A DNA stretch of 64,000 nt from Glandiceps talaboti (taxonomy: Eukaryota; Hemichordata; Enteropneusta; Spengelidae). A program made the translations under genes and the position numbers. This document shows positions 1 to 13,422 of the stretch, one piece after another. How positions within the stretch are numbered: position 1 is the stretch's first letter; each line of letters starts with the position of its first letter. Below the pieces are notes generated by a model. That model was not told the DNA's origin, made no database searches, and saw only the letters and a list, made by a program, of their open reading frames with translations. The stretch covers positions 7,379,040 through 7,443,039 of the forward strand of contig NC_135569.1 in NCBI RefSeq assembly GCF_964340395.1, written 5' to 3'.

Positions 1-16
1 TACAACGTGTTGTTTC

Positions 17-622
17 TTACTGTTCACTAGCTCTGATACAACCATACTGAAACCACTGAAACTACACCAACCACACTATAAATTACCAAAATTGAATGAA
101 AAGTTGCATGCTACACTTTATCTACTGTTATGTTATGTTATGTTATGTTATGTTATGTTATGTTATGTTATGTTATGTTATGTTATGTTATTATTTATTA
201 AGGTGTCCTATGTGAACTTATCAAATTATACAGTACTTAAATAAAATGTACAAAAAAGAGCCACATCCAGCCCTCTGGCTTATAGGACACAAAGAATATC
301 AAATTAAATAATAAATAAATAATATCACATACGTTTTATTGTAAATAAAGGTTTTTCTATGGCGCAGACGAGTAAGTTGTCTGTGCCTATGGTTAAAGGC
401 CTGAGTGTGAAAAGTTTGAAACTAGAAATGAAATCAACTAACGTGCCACCATGCAGACATCACATATTAGCGCCTGTGTGTCTGTATCTATGTGCAGCAT
501 GTTTGCATGATTGATTGATTTCACTCTACATGTAGCAAGAAATTCTTCTTATCTTAAAGTGTAGAAAATGCACTTTGTTACTGCTTTCTGAGTGGTTGTA
601 GTAAACAGAGCCAGTGAACAGA
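17..622. mobile_element. MITE family A, copy 1 (about 30-bp terminal inverted repeats)
   Basis: The left end (TTACTGTTCACTAGCTCTG...) is inverted at the right end (...CAGAGCCAGTGAACAG). The same ends and related interior sequence recur at 35966-36596 and 50318-50617. No protein is encoded, so this is a non-autonomous element. This copy contains a TGTTA pentanucleotide run at 127-190 that the other copies lack. Superfamily not assigned. Confidence 0.7.
127..190. repeat. (TGTTA)n microsatellite
   Basis: About 13 uninterrupted copies of a pentamer inside MITE copy A1. Confidence 0.95.
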
Positions 623-974
623 CACCTGCAGCGCAATGCATAACGCAATGATACTGAGTTGAAAACAGAATGCAAATTAATTTTGTTGACAATTTAAAGT
701 GTTAACATTTGCATGAACAGCTGGACTTGTTGAATAGCAGGTGAATGTATTAATTGCTATAAATGATTTCCACGTACATGCAATATTAGTAGCATTGTTA
801 TAATTTATGGCAGTGTACAGCTCCAATTCAACAGAAGCGAATTAATCAAAATATGCAATGAAAGATTTCAATACGAAATATTTAGGAATATGTGTACCAT
901 ATTTTTCATTCTAAACTTGTACATATTTTGCAAGGTTAACATTGTATTAGGAAACAAAATACATAGCTTATGCA

Positions 975-1044
975 TATACATACATGCATACATACATACA
1001 TACATACATACATACATACATACATACATACATACATACATACA
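975..1044. repeat. (CATA)n microsatellite
   Basis: Tetranucleotide run just downstream of the TMEM26-like exon, in its first intron. The open frames across it only reflect the repeat. Confidence 0.95.
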
Positions 1045-1161
1045 CAGTAATATAAATGTCTGTCTGTCCATATCTATACCCATGATAATGTTGACCACTC
1101 ATGATCATGGCAAAATTCATACACTAAATACTTTGATATATTTTTCATTTATTTTTCTTAC

Positions 1162-1373
1162 CATTTCCATTCCTCTCCTCCATTTACCATCATAGTAACA
1201 ATGGTTTCAATTCCAAGTGCACCAATGGCTACGGTAAGTATCCAGTACGTCGGATCCTCCATGACGTAAGTAACTCGCCATATTGCGATAAGGCTGTGAG
1301 TAGCAAACAGTCCTCGTGTCACTAAAGCTTTGGTGAGGGTGAAGCATTTCAGTGGCTTCTTTTCTTTTGCCAT
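1162..1373 (-). CDS. tmem26: TMEM26-like transmembrane protein, first coding exon (partial gene)
   Basis: A 212-nt exon encodes 70 full codons plus two bases. The ATG at 1373-1371 is preceded in frame by a TGA two codons upstream, so it is the start. The exon ends at a good donor (ATG|GTAAGAA) in phase 2. The peptide starts MAKEKKPLKCF and has a first hydrophobic segment containing TRGLFATHSLIAIWRVT, then EDPTYWIL and a second hydrophobic segment, and ends GGEEWKW. This layout (LxxRxLFxxHSLxxxWRVT, then a PxYW motif, two N-terminal membrane segments and a K/W-rich exit) is what I know of the N-terminus of TMEM26, a multi-pass membrane protein of unknown molecular function. The remaining exons should lie left of the window; none is visible in 1-1150. 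The family call rests on motif recognition, not alignment. Confidence 0.8.
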
Positions 1374-1804
1374 GATTCATAAACTACATACACACAGGTC
1401 TAATATTTGATTTCACTCCTTTTGCGAGTAGTACAACATCATACGTTTTCTTATCCCATTTCACGTAACAGTACGCATTATGTCCGAACATATATCCTGG
1501 AGAAAAAAATAAATGTAATAAGACTCCAGCTAGTTTTTCACTACCGACCCTAAACTTTTTTTTATGTATTCGAGAAAAAAATAAGAAAATCGCGAAAATT
1601 GTGAAGTCTCGCGAGAAATAGTGCAATCGGAAACTGATAAACTTTAAAAGACAATGATAGAAGAAATACATAACACAGAGACCAGTGGAAAACATTACTA
1701 CCTGAACTAGACTCTCGCATATGAAAAAATATAATAGTAATCTACCAACCCCACCTATTCTAAAATTGAACGTAGTCAGGACCAAACAGTTGTCGAAGGC
1801 CTAA
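1374..1804 (-). mobile_element. Dispersed element family B, copy 1 (about 1521-1804)
   Basis: The reverse complement of about 1521-1804 matches 14359-14728 and 37745-38124 over most of its length, sharing a CAATTTTAGAATA block, a TATTTCTTC block, a CACTATTTCTCGCGAG block and a GTGAAAAACTAG block. The other copies start and end with TTAGGC...GGTTCC and its inverse, so the family is a MITE-like element with roughly 30-bp A/T-interrupted ends. It lies directly upstream of the TMEM26-like start; 1374-1520 shows nothing recognisable. Confidence 0.65.
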
Positions 1805-2607
1805 TAAAGAATGCTATCAGCTTTTTCATGAACGACCACTCATATTCGTTTACTTGCGTAACAAATCAGTTATCTATCGGTAAAACTATTGTTGTTCATA
1901 TACACCTGAAGGCTAGATAGTCGACTTGGCAAGCGTTCTATCAACGCTGCCAGCAAACTCTGAGCAGTACATTCAAGTTTTTTTTCTGCCATGTTAACAC
2001 AAAATTACCAAATCACCTGTTGACGTTTATTGTACAAAGAAAGGTAACAATTATGCTGTTAGCAAGGTCATATCTGGGTCACTTGATAAAATTAACATAA
2101 TATATGCATCATTCAGCTTCAACACATGGAATCCAGAACACTGAACAGCAGCATATAGACACGCCGTGATATATAGTGCAGAACGTCCAGGTTATGAATC
2201 CAGTGTTTTCTATTCTAATGCGTACAACTTGGCTTGGTATTATTTCTTTTAATTTGTTATATATGAAAATTTCATATCAATTTGCCGTCAATATTGCGAA
2301 GAAACGAATTTTTCTAAACTGTTTTAGGATTTAGTAATATGTGTACACGAAACCTGAAGTTTTTTAGTTTTGAAAAATAGCACTACTTGTTGCACTATAT
2401 AGGTAGCATAATAGTGCATTGGCCACTCTTAAAATACACAGACATTATTTAACAATTAAATCTCAATTGGATATTTCTGACTCAGTTTTTTTTATGACAC
2501 TACTTACATTAAACACAGACTTCTCAATATAAAATAGTTGCAATACAAAACATACAACGTACACAAAACACCGAGTGAAAATCACCACCCCAACGGTCAT
2601 GACCTAT

Positions 2608-2886
2608 TTTGCGAGAGGCCCACAATCTATTTTCTCCGAGGTCCATAATGTATTTTTGCTGAGGTCCATAATGTATTTTTTTCCTGAGGTTCATAATGTA
2701 TTTTCCCAGAGACCCACAATCTATTTTACCTGAGATCCATAATGTACTTTTCCTGAGGTCCATAATATTTTTTTCCCGAGATCCATAATGAATTTTCCCC
2801 TAGGTTCATAATCTATCTTCCCCGGTGCCCGTAATGCATTTTCCCCGAGGTCCATAATCTATTTTTCATGAGGCCCATAATCCATT
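2608..2886. repeat. Degenerate minisatellite, unit about 25-27 bp, about 11 copies
   Basis: Successive variants of GAGGTCCATAATGTATTTTC occur about every 25 bp. Copies differ at several positions (GGCCC, GATCC, GGTTC), so the array is old. The open frames across it are repeat artefacts. Confidence 0.9.
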
Positions 2887-4017
2887 CGTTCATACAGAAG
2901 ATGGCCACGATATCCTACAAAACTTATTTCTAGCTTAGCTAAATTATGAAAAGAAAACCATTATGTAGAACCCCTTAATGCTGTATGCAAATATGCCATG
3001 TTATAGAAGTCCAATGACCGTGTTCTATTAAGTGCTTTATGGAGCCTTTGGAGTGTGTGAATATAACTTGAAATCATATCCGTCTGTCAACACACCGATT
3101 TTATGAAGGAAAAAGTACATCAAATATTACTATCCTAATACGAACACTTGTTGACATACGTATCAATATCGTATCTAATAGCCACTGCTGATCAGTAAAA
3201 GCACTTTCGGGCTCTGAAAACAATATCATTTTTGCAAATTGATTACAACAGTCAGACATACCTACTTTTTTAATATTGAAAATAAGAATGTACTACTGTA
3301 ATTTCATTAGTTCAAGTTAAAAGCTTAAATGGAAGTTCACTTTGATCATCAGGGAAATTGATCCTCTGAGCCGAGGCTCATTCTGCTTTAAGGTACCAGC
3401 ACCATATTCTGGATATAAAAGGTGATATTTCTACTCCAATCAGAGTTAACGTTATGAATGTCATTGGTTGGACTTTACGCTGTATGACGTCATAAGTTGT
3501 CATCAGACAAGAGTGGAGTAAACATGTTGGTAAGAACTCTTCAAATAGTGTATCGACTATTACATTTATGCGAATAAGTAAGTTAATAAAAAGCGAAACA
3601 GTGAATATGTTAAACCATATTGCCACAGTAAATTAGTTATTCGCTTTTCTATAGCTAGAATTACCGATTACTCACATAATTACGTTTAGGGTCTATTTCT
3701 GTTCAAAAATCATGGATTAATTATTAGAATAATTATAATTTCTAAGAAACTGCCGTGTAACACAAATTAAACGGTGACTATATCGCAACTTTCATACGAC
3801 TGGTACAGTATCCATTATATTCTAATAAATAACAAAAACACAATAAATTATTCTGAAATAGTGTGAACGCACATAAAATAAGAAAAAGCGGGAATCAAAG
3901 GTGTAAAAGAGAGTCATGGAATGACAATCAGAGTGAAATGCTGGTTTCGAAATTGAAACTGGCGCGTAAACAATAATATATTTATAACTCATGTGTCTGT
4001 TCGATTCTATAACAGAA

Positions 4018-4040
4018 ACGGCAGCAGCAGCAGCAGCAGC

Positions 4041-4078
<38 letters not shown>

Positions 4079-4079
4079 G

Positions 4080-4117
<38 letters not shown>

Positions 4118-4142
4118 CCACAACAATAACGTCAACAACAAC
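4018..4142. repeat. Compound trinucleotide tract (GCA/ACA/GAC)n
   Basis: GCA, then ACA, then GAC triplet runs. They make alanine/threonine or valine-rich open frames on both strands with no surrounding coding character. Confidence 0.9.
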
Positions 4143-4271
4143 AGAGCGTAATACTAAATATGGAAATTTATGGTTTCTAAGGAGATGTGGATTTCTGTTG
4201 AAATAAAATATGATGCAAAGCTTTCAGAGGTCATTACTTGAAAACACGAGTACTTGGATGGGACTAACCCC

Positions 4272-4314
<43 letters not shown>
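4272..4314. repeat. (ATC)n trinucleotide repeat
   Basis: About 14 triplets, giving a poly-Asp open frame on the minus strand that is not supported as a gene. Confidence 0.9.
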
Positions 4315-4315
<1 letters not shown>

Positions 4316-4399
4316 TAATTTGAGTCCTGTAAATTTACTCAAAACTCAACGACGTCAACATAGCCTTTTTACGCTTCATTGTAATGCAGTCCACAGGAT

Positions 4400-7300
4400 T
4401 GCTAAGGTTCATTCCTGAATAACAGCAATTAAGTGGTGGTTGCGTGGAGTTTGCCTATTTGTATTTTCAATAAGTAAACGACGAAGTAATGAAAAATTAT
4501 TACTTTTTTTGTCCTGCTCAGCACGATACCCCGTAGATTTGCATATCATCAACATTCGCGAATACAATATTGGTGACATTATCTGAACATGTTTTACACT
4601 CGGTTTTGATTCGACGAAAATAATGTTTTGGTCAAAGTCATATTAAATAGTCGAAACGACCAGAGATGAGGTTGCTATGGATATGAGATGAGATGGTTTA
4701 CGAACTGGCGATGTTGGGTTTTGGGAAAACAGACAAGGAGCTACTGTTTGGACAGTGCTACGATTCTGGGAGCGCAATTAAAATTTTTTTTTTTAAAGGA
4801 ACGTTTTAAGCAATACTTATAACAGTATATAGCAAAGTCCATAAATACACGATAACTCAACTAAAATAACACAGTCATGCAATGAGCTTTGACTTTCAAA
4901 TTAATCCATCGACCAATTCACGTATTTTGATGAAATGAAATAGAGAAATTTAAAGATAAAACTCACCAACTTCTAAACCGAAAACAATCCACTCTGGATT
5001 GCGCTCAGAAACAGCCAACCGTACTACCGATTCAAGGACTTTTCACTTAATGTAAGGACTTGATTAATAATGCTGATTGCTTTGCTCATTTGCCTACGTT
5101 TGTATCGATCGGTAGTAATTGATTGGCTGCTCGGAAGCCTTTATTGTGCTATACGGTAACTGAAGTTAATCAAATAAAGCACTCATTTAAATGTCAAGTA
5201 AAGGCTGGGACAGAGAAAGTGAAATTGACACGCCTGTACATTTCATGATTTTATTCACTGTCGATATTAATGTATGTTAGATCTTATTAAAACGTGCACT
5301 TTCCTCTCTAATGTGTAAAATAAACATATTGTCGTAACCCTACACTTTGCCTTGTAATATATTTATACTGAAATTATACGTTTCAAAACTCGGAACTTTA
5401 GATTAAATTATGAGGAAATATTTCGAATCATGTACATGGAAAGATTGTTTCACTAAAAAAATGTGTGAAGCTAAAAATCGTACAAAGACAAATAAGTTGT
5501 ACTCTTCTCTCTGTTTGTCACAGTCTTTCTGTCGCTGTCTCTGGGTCGCCATCTGTTTCTCTATGTCTTTCCCTCCGTCTCAATCTGTCCACCCGTCTGT
5601 CCAACCACCCGTCTGCCCGCCTGCCTGCCTACCTGTCTGCATGCCATGGACAGGCCTGTCTTTCTCCCCTCTTTCCCACTTTCTCTCCCCTCCTTTCTCT
5701 CTCATTCTGCATGTGAAATGTGAAGTTGGCATGGTTTCTGTATGCCAAACTTGACTTGCCCGCTGACGTTTGCCATATGTACAAGAAGGGGAAACACTAA
5801 ACAACCGTGGAACATTCTAAGTATATATATTCCAGTATCATGGCCATAACGCTCTTCTTTGAGCAAAAGTTGACCATACGGTACTGATGGAGGTTAGAAT
5901 TCTAGGAACGTATAATACAACGTTAACAGCTAGCTGGCGAAATAGCACGATGTCTCCTAATTAAAAAGTACATCCGTTGTATACAGTAGTTGACAATGTA
6001 TTGAAACATATACTTTTTGAAACCGTATTTATTTTTAATTAATTTTGTAATTATATTCCGGTTTATATATGTATACTGACAAACCAAACGTATGGCCACT
6101 GGTCAGTTTTAGGATTTTTTAAATGGTATTTGGCCGCTGATTAAGTAGTTTAATTTCCGTTCCTTATAAAAATGAAAAAAATAAATAAATGAAATATTGG
6201 TCAATATTTCCGTATTTGCTTTGCAACATATTTAATGGGATTTGGGATTTTCTTCATTATATTCATAGGACACTTTTCTCAGTCTGAATGATTCAAGAAA
6301 AAAGTTAACTACATTTTAAAAGTGTAGCAGATGATAGCAGTGTTCCTGTTCGATATTTCTTGCGATCCGTAATTCTAATAAGTATAAACTGAATCGCCCA
6401 ATGTGAAAACATTAAAATATTCATGATTATACTATGCACGGCTATCAGTGCTATAATACTTGTAAAGCGATCTACACTAAAACATTATTCATCGCCAGGG
6501 GAGCAGCAGGTCACGTCAGAACAAGTGAATGCTTTTAGGCAATCATTCAATACAAGGTATTTTATAATACACACATTTGCTTTTTGAAACTATACTTGTA
6601 CCATATAAGTGAGTTACATCAAACTGTGTTAGTCATCAATGTCTCAATCACGAATAATATGCTTGGTATGCTTACACAGAAATTAAAAGCTGTTTGAATA
6701 AACCTCATAACAATTTAACACTCTTAACGACAGTCAAGGGGTCCACTATTTAAACAGTATTAAGCATTCTTAGATACCCGCCAATGCTCTCACTGTCCTA
6801 TAGAATAGACCTGTTACAGGTTCCAATATACATTGCGGGTCTCCCCCGTACAACGTCATGTATTTGTCGGGTACGCGCTACTCCGGGGTGATGGCTGTCA
6901 CCTGACTTTACCCTTGGTTTACCAGTAAAAAAACTTCACTTTATTGATGGCATACTGTCATTACTATGTTAAATCACTCAGAACTAACGAGGCCAACATG
7001 TCTTTCCATAATTTCATGGTTTAACAGATGGCAATACAGTTTAACATTAGGTGAATCATCCGACAGGACACTTGTAAAGCTTTTAAAACTTCACTGTGAT
7101 TGAATTGACATACATACATATATCTATTTAGGACAAATACCACATTTTCAATTTCAAAACAAAAATATCTGTGTTCGCCAGCTCAAATGTAACTATTAAT
7201 AATGTCTTTGTATTCCAATGAAATGTAAAGGTAAATGTTGAGACAACATGGCACGGGCAGCGAACATGACTTTCAAGCACTCATTCTACAGTTGTGAAAC

Positions 7301-9846
7301 ATATATTGCGATCTTATGAGTCCATTATCAGTACAGTTATTTCACCACTAATACCGAAGCTTGCATTTGACAATTTTACTAACCCAGTCAATATTTGCTC
7401 TCGCCATTGCTTTTGTGATAGTCTAGTCTTATACACGTTTAGTTACGATCATCTCCACCGTATAGTCAAATGGATTTCTCTACCACCAAATTTCGTTTTT
7501 GCCACCACCAACAATAATAGTTTCTGCTATTGGAGTATTGTTGATATAAACATGACGATATTATTGCATCCTCACAGCGCTTACATTCAAACTGGAGGTT
7601 GAGTTTGAAGCAAACTGATCGAAGTAACCAATTACAACCGCCTGTCAATGTGTGATGGATTACTACTGACATGCGCTGTTCATCCCTTCCCCAGCAGGAG
7701 TTAGCTAGATTTTCTTTTTTGTTTGACTATTCTACAATACTTGTTAGATAGAGATAGCAAAGAACGACTACACGTATAGTTAGTAGACTATTTGTGATTG
7801 GTTGATCCTATCTACCGAGGTTATTTACATGTAATTATGGTTAAATCGTATACCTCCGAGTTGGTTCTAATGACGTAACGCTATTGACGTCACCTCACAA
7901 CTGGAAAAAATATAAAACCCAATTGTAATCTGGCCGTAGCTCCATTAAAGTAAACGACTGTTAGTCAACGACCAGGCGTGGTAGGGGAATATTAATGCTG
8001 AGATCAAAATTCCCCACCCGAATGGATTCTAGACTACAACTATATCTTCCTACTTGATATTCAATGAGAGGGAAGGGGAGCTGATGGAGCTTTGAACCAC
8101 CGTATTGATATCCAACAATATGGGATGGAAGAGTTATAGGATACATTATGTAATATGTACTGTGAATATTCAGGCGAGTTTCAATTATAGATCGAAATTG
8201 GAAGTCATACATAGGATAGATTGCATCACCATATCACATGTTTTTTACCTTATTTTTCTTCTATATTATTCTTGTTTTTTCTTTAACTTTTACTCAATGT
8301 TATCAGAGAAGAAATCCAGACGATGAAACTGACGTCCAGGTTATAGTTATCACGTTGAGAAAAATCTCAGTAAATTTATAGTCGACATATTTTACTCACA
8401 TCAAAGTATTCCTAAATCTTCCCCTTACTAATGTTTCATGTTGTGGAAATAGATAGCCAAGGTTTTCTGTTTTCTGCATGACAAAGTGTACGGTCTCTGA
8501 GATCAATATTCGTAATACTAGTGCTTCCAGCAATTTGATGCATGATAAATAAGAAACACTTACCGCAGGCCTTATTTTCCATTTAGGATCACATGCTATG
8601 AAAACCTACAGCTAGCAAAAACTAGGGCTGCTAAAAAATACTGAATTCAAATATGCATGACATACGATAAGCTTTATCCTCAAGTGAACTCTGACCTCGT
8701 GTAAATAACCAAATTCAATGTGGTGTCGATCAGAACTTGAGAGGGGTAAGATCTAACGCAGTGATCACGACGCAAAGCATACAGTGTTTGACAACAAACA
8801 AACAACATTTCATCTGGTACGTTCTCGGAGTCCCGTATGTAAATTAAAGTAATCAGTGCAAAGATTGAAAAACAAATTAAATCAATAATATTCTAACACT
8901 ATTTCTTGACTTGAATATTCACTTACAAGCGATGAAATAAAAACACAAGGTATTTATACACGGGAATTAATTTCATGACTTGGGAAAGACATACTATTTT
9001 GAACGATAAGTTTCACACCTACCTTATCGAGTTGGTGTTAGTAACCTCTCATAGGAGAATTTCAAAATGAAACAGCCGATTGCTATGTCGCAATAAAATA
9101 GAAACTAATTTCATTATAATTACACGAAATCCACCCTTATACGGTTGTACAAAAACCTCAATGTGTGCATTCAGTCTTCAGCAAACGCATGACGCCACAA
9201 TATGTTTGTTACCCCAACTACAAAACGGTTGTTTTCATGAATACGGTTTCTTACCCACACAAATGCTATTAGATTATACGACTCAGTGCAATGCCCCGGC
9301 TGATCTTTGCTAACGGAAACCCACTACAATAGTTCTCCACGTTGTCAATTAAAGTGCTAATAACAAAATATGGACTGCTTTTATTATTGTTACCGGTACA
9401 AGGCGGAAAATAACTACCAGTTGCTAAGGTAACCAATCACAGGCCCAAATGAAATGGAAAGCGTATTATAAGTCTTACTAGGGGGTCATAACATTTTAAT
9501 GAATTAAAACATTAAAAATTCATTATATTGTCATCTGTAATTCATCATAGTCGGTGAGAAGAGCAACAAGTCGTAATTTAAATGAACTTTTTCGTCATCA
9601 TTATTTAAATCGGTCCTTTTTTTGCATCGACCTTCGGCGCCATCTATAATAACGTTCCATATTAATTGTATGTGTTCTAACCTAGGTACTCAGTCTGCGC
9701 CTCGAAACAAAAAGATTCAAACATGTTCTGTTTCTTTCTTTTTTTCAAGAAAACGCCAAGTTGACTCTTTTCTTAGTCCTCCTATTAGTGTATATATCTG
9801 CCTCTCTATCTCTATGTCCCTGTCTCTCACTGACTCTATTTCTCTC
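4400..9846. other. Intergenic DNA, no gene seen
   Basis: Both strands were read for exons and mobile-element proteins; none was found. The only local structure is a pyrimidine-rich stretch near 5500-5715 with CTGT/CTGC runs. Short open frames here (under 115 codons) have no recognisable domains. Confidence 0.5.
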
Positions 9847-9875
9847 TGAATGACTGACTGACTGACTGACTGTCT
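9847..9875. repeat. (TGAC)n short tandem repeat
   Basis: About 6 tetramer copies next to a TCTC-rich stretch. Confidence 0.85.
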
Positions 9876-10339
9876 GTTGTCTGACTACCTTTCCCTCTCC
9901 GCCCTCCCCCTCAAATACATTTCTGACTAAACTAACATGTAGTACGCCTTCATACACAAATCAAGTAATACCAAATTGTACACAATAATAAAAGTTTTTC
10001 CAGCCAAACTAAATAAGCAAAGAATAATGTAAATCATGTCACGTGATCATTGATGATGAATGAACCATATAGAAAACACACAAAGGGACGTGAATTACAT
10101 ACATGTATTTCGATTATCATAACACAACGCTTGGATTTCCTGAAATCTAACATGTCACGGTAAATGATTGCCTAAATGTAAATTTACAACTACCGCTTAG
10201 GGCATGCATATTAAAGTTATGCGATCGCATGCATGACATATACGGTATCTACTCGTGGAACATCTAAGCCAGTCCTATCGATTAGTTAAAATAAACATGC
10301 ATTGATATAGAGTGTAGATTTCATGTGCAAATTTCATTG

Positions 10340-10640
10340 TGTTTTAATAGGTGTATGTCCTTTGAAGGAGGACGCCACTCCAGGAAATAGAGACATTTTC
10401 ATAAACTATGGGTTCTGGAGAGTCATTTCATGAATGCTCACCATCTATAACTTCTTAGGATTTCACAGAAATAGTAAGTTGATCTTGTTGCATTTCAAGG
10501 GTATCTTTAATAAATTTGCTGTTTGCTATTGCATGATGGGAGTCAACAGAAATTATATATTGATTGACGCCTCTATTCACCAATGCATCTCTCTGGTGCT
10601 GATTAAATATTAAATCGAATCTGCCTCACAGTTGTGATTT
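10340..10640 (+). repeat. Dispersed repeat family F, related to 53341-53694
   Basis: The block CCACTCCAGGAAATA, then TTTCATAAACT and GGTTCTGGAGAGTCATTTC is shared with the left arm of the inverted-repeat element at 53.3 kb. The right end is not clear in this copy, so the limits are approximate. Confidence 0.5.
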
Positions 10641-11314
10641 TTATGACGAACCTAGGTGGCACTATGCAACGTTGAATAGCGCCACTTAATACTAGATGGC
10701 TGTGTTTAGCACAATGTGTGGGAACGATTATCATTCTAGATGGCGCTGTTCAGCACAAGTGTACTGTTTTTGATTGTCGTCTTCTCATTCGCGCTTTTGG
10801 CCGAGCTTATCATATATTACTAATATCTCACCTTGTCATCACACGGCAAGAGATATCAAATATGTTACCGTACACGTTTTATCGCATTACAAATAAATTT
10901 AATAAACAATTATAGTATGTACAGAAAACGCTTTACTTTGTATTATGGAGTGCAATACATATTTTTACATTCTATGGTTGCACGAAGTATATTCTAGTAC
11001 CGGGCGTGAGTCTTGGGAGCTTGTAAGACCATTTAAAAGTTTGTTTACATTCAATGCTTGTACGAAGTACATTCTAGGATCGATAGATCGGACGTTCTTG
11101 ATCATGCAAACTACAGCGGAATTACATTGCTGCAGACTTTGCAACATCCCTTATAATTCTCATCGCCTACAACATTGCTCCTCGAAAAAAAAAATCACAC
11201 CCACTACAAGACGCCGGTTATTAACCTGCTCAGAGTAATACTACTACAGCATTCTGTATTCTAGAGACGATACCTCATCACGTTGAATGGCGTAGCAAAG
11301 TGTGTATGAGTAGC

Positions 11315-11548
11315 CTAGACATTCACAAAGCTTTTGATTCTTTATGGTGGAATAGTCTATTTCACAAACTGTAGACATGGGTGTAAATTCAAACTTCAGA
11401 GGGTCTTTCAAATATGTTCGATGGACAAAAATGTCAAATTGCCATAGACACAATTAAATATCCTATGTATCAGGGTGTACGACAGGGGAAGCATTTTTCA
11501 GCAACTCTTTTCCTAATTTATGTAAACGACCTCTTCGTTGGATGAGGG
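11315..11548 (+). pseudogene. Non-LTR retrotransposon reverse-transcriptase fragment (decayed)
   Basis: In one frame the DNA reads LDIHKAFDSLWWNSLFHKL, then two stop codons (TAG, TAA) and a divergent stretch, then YQGVRQGKHFSATLFLIYV followed by NDL and another stop. These match reverse-transcriptase motif A (D-x-KAFDS-x-W-x-x-L-x-x-KL) and motif B (GVRQG...S-x-LF-x-x-x-NDL) of CR1/L2/Jockey-type LINEs. The catalytic FADD block that should follow is absent. With stops and a missing C-terminus it is a dead fragment; clade not assignable by eye. Confidence 0.8.
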
Positions 11549-11669
11549 CAGTCACATGACAGTGGTGTTCTAATTCGTAAATTGTGTTTTTATCATAAAT
11601 GTACAAAATAGCTAACAATCAATATATGTTGAATGATCTCGTTTAACTTACGACGTAACTTTCGATTAG

Positions 11670-11860
11670 ACGTCGACTCGACTTGACGCTTGACTTGGCT
11701 TGACTTACCTTTTACTTACCTGACCTTTACCTACCTTTACTTGACTTTACTTGCGGCTTGACCAACCTTTCCTTGACTTTGCTTGAGCTTAACCTAACAT
11801 TACATGACTTGACATAACTTGATTGTTGACTTAACTTGACCTGACCTGACCTGACCCTAC
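11670..11860. repeat. Degenerate TTGACYT-type simple repeat
   Basis: Short irregular repeats of CTTGAC, TTTACTTGAC and TGACCTGACC over about 190 bp. Confidence 0.7.
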
Positions 11861-11861
11861 C

Positions 11862-11957
11862 TGATAATTTAGAGGGTGGGCAAGGGCTATTTTTGTACTT
11901 TGTAATCGGACCATTTTGTTTTTCAGTATTTGTAAAACGTTGCAATAAAGTCTTGAA
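11862..11957 (+). mobile_element. Possible LINE 3' tail
   Basis: The run AGAGGGTGGGCAAGGGCT, then TTTGTACTTTGTAA and GTTGCAATAAAGTCTTGAAC looks like a LINE 3' UTR with a polyadenylation signal. It lies about 300 bp past the reverse-transcriptase fragment in the same orientation. A related piece, including GTGTTTTTxATCATAAATGTA and an inverted CCCTTGCCCACCCTC, lies at 12805-12925. Association with the reverse-transcriptase fragment is inferred. Confidence 0.45.
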
Positions 11958-12186
11958 CATCGTAATTCAGTGGTCGACGTACTGCGTAATCAACTGTTTA
12001 TTTCGACTGTAAAATTATCTCTTTTTTCGTACACGTAAAAGAAAAATACATACAACTGTACCTTAATTGTAGGATGTTAAAAGGAACCAGTACAAGTAGC
12101 ACTAAACGTGATACGTCACATGTTCGTATACCCAGGACTTAGCAAAAATAGCAGCCATATCAGCATATATACAATAGTCTTCTTCT

Positions 12187-12266
12187 TTCTCTTTCTTTTC
12201 TTTTCTTTTCTTTTCTTTTCTTTTCTTTTCTTTTCTTTTCTTTTCTTTTCTTTTCTTTTCTTTTCT

Positions 12267-12337
<71 letters not shown>

Positions 12338-12339
12338 TT
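12187..12339. repeat. (TTTTC)n followed by (TTTA)n microsatellite
   Basis: A TTTTC run (to about 12266) abuts a TTTA run (to 12339), followed by a G7 tract. Confidence 0.95.
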
Positions 12340-12804
12340 TTTTGGGGGGGGTCCCAAGCCCACGAAGGTAAAAGCTTTGTCGGAAATAATGAATGTTCCT
12401 TTTGAACTAGGCAATTTAGAGGTATTAACATTAAAAGTATATTGAAGGTTCATCCGTATTAATTTCGGCCATGTCACTGGATATTAATCATCTCAATGCA
12501 AACATGCAATATTATGTGATTCGTTAAATTTAATACCACAAAGAAAGGTAGATGGATGTATGATAAATAACGCGGTGGTTCACTAGTTGCTTTAAAGGTC
12601 TTAGACTGTAATGGGGTATTTAAATTTCTGTAATTATACATGCATTTATGTTGTACAGTTTGATATGCCGTTTCAAAACCTGTTCCGAATATATGCATGT
12701 ACTGTTCACTGTTTCGATACTTAGTGGTATGGCATACAAAATTATACGTTGTATTTGTACTATTAAATGTTATTCATTCACATATTTCTCTACTTTTTCA
12801 TTGA

Positions 12805-12925
12805 TTCCTAAATTGTGTTTTTCATCATAAATGTAAACTTGAAATTCTGTCTTCGTAATTCGTAATTCGACACATTTTTTCTGTAAATCGTACTGGGGGA
12901 CACCCTTGCCCACCCTCAATTTGGA
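12805..12925. repeat. Partial copy of LINE-like 3' sequence
   Basis: Shares a 20-odd-base block with 11575-11600 and, inverted, the GGGTGGGCAAGGG block of 11870. Probably a rearranged remnant of the same element. Confidence 0.4.
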
Positions 12926-13144
12926 ATACTGTAATTCAAACTCATGGAGGTGTACAAAGTTTAAATATCAAACATATTGCACTTCTGAAAACAATATTCA
13001 ATAACTGTGCTATAAACTTAAGTATCGACTCCGAAGATCTCAAAGCTGATGGCATCACAGTGTATATTTCCATATGAGTAACGAGTAACGCAGTACCCCA
13101 ACTAATATTAGGACTAATTGACAGAAGAAACCATAAGATAATTT

Positions 13145-13146
<2 letters not shown>

Positions 13147-13182
<36 letters not shown>
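13147..13182. repeat. (CA)n microsatellite
   Basis: About 17 dinucleotide units. Confidence 0.95.
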
Positions 13183-13184
<2 letters not shown>

Positions 13185-13422
13185 TGTACTGGCATTTAGA
13201 ATATCGACTTATTGCAGTCTAACTCATGAGTATTCAACTCATATTATCGACTTCACAAATAGACAATGCAAAGTATACTACAGTACTACACAATATAATT
13301 ACTACACATATAAACTTGTTTGACTTACAGTTGCTGAACTCTTCCTGATGATACTCAACCAGATACTGCAACGAAAATGTTCATTTGGCAATATAATGTT
13401 CAGTGCCAAGTCCGAGTATTTT

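Larger units (their letters stand above)
1805..4400. other. Intergenic DNA with minor tandem repeats
   Basis: No exon with coding character and splice sites was seen. Besides the arrays listed separately, this is AT-rich unique-looking DNA. Confidence 0.6.

Noticed and set aside
3822-4342. Poly-Val/poly-Ala/poly-Thr and poly-Asp open frames
   Set aside because: Simple triplet repeats without flanking coding sequence or splice sites.
9622-9957. Small open frames around 9.6-9.95 kb
   Set aside because: Low-complexity CT/GACT-rich sequence; no domain or splice evidence.
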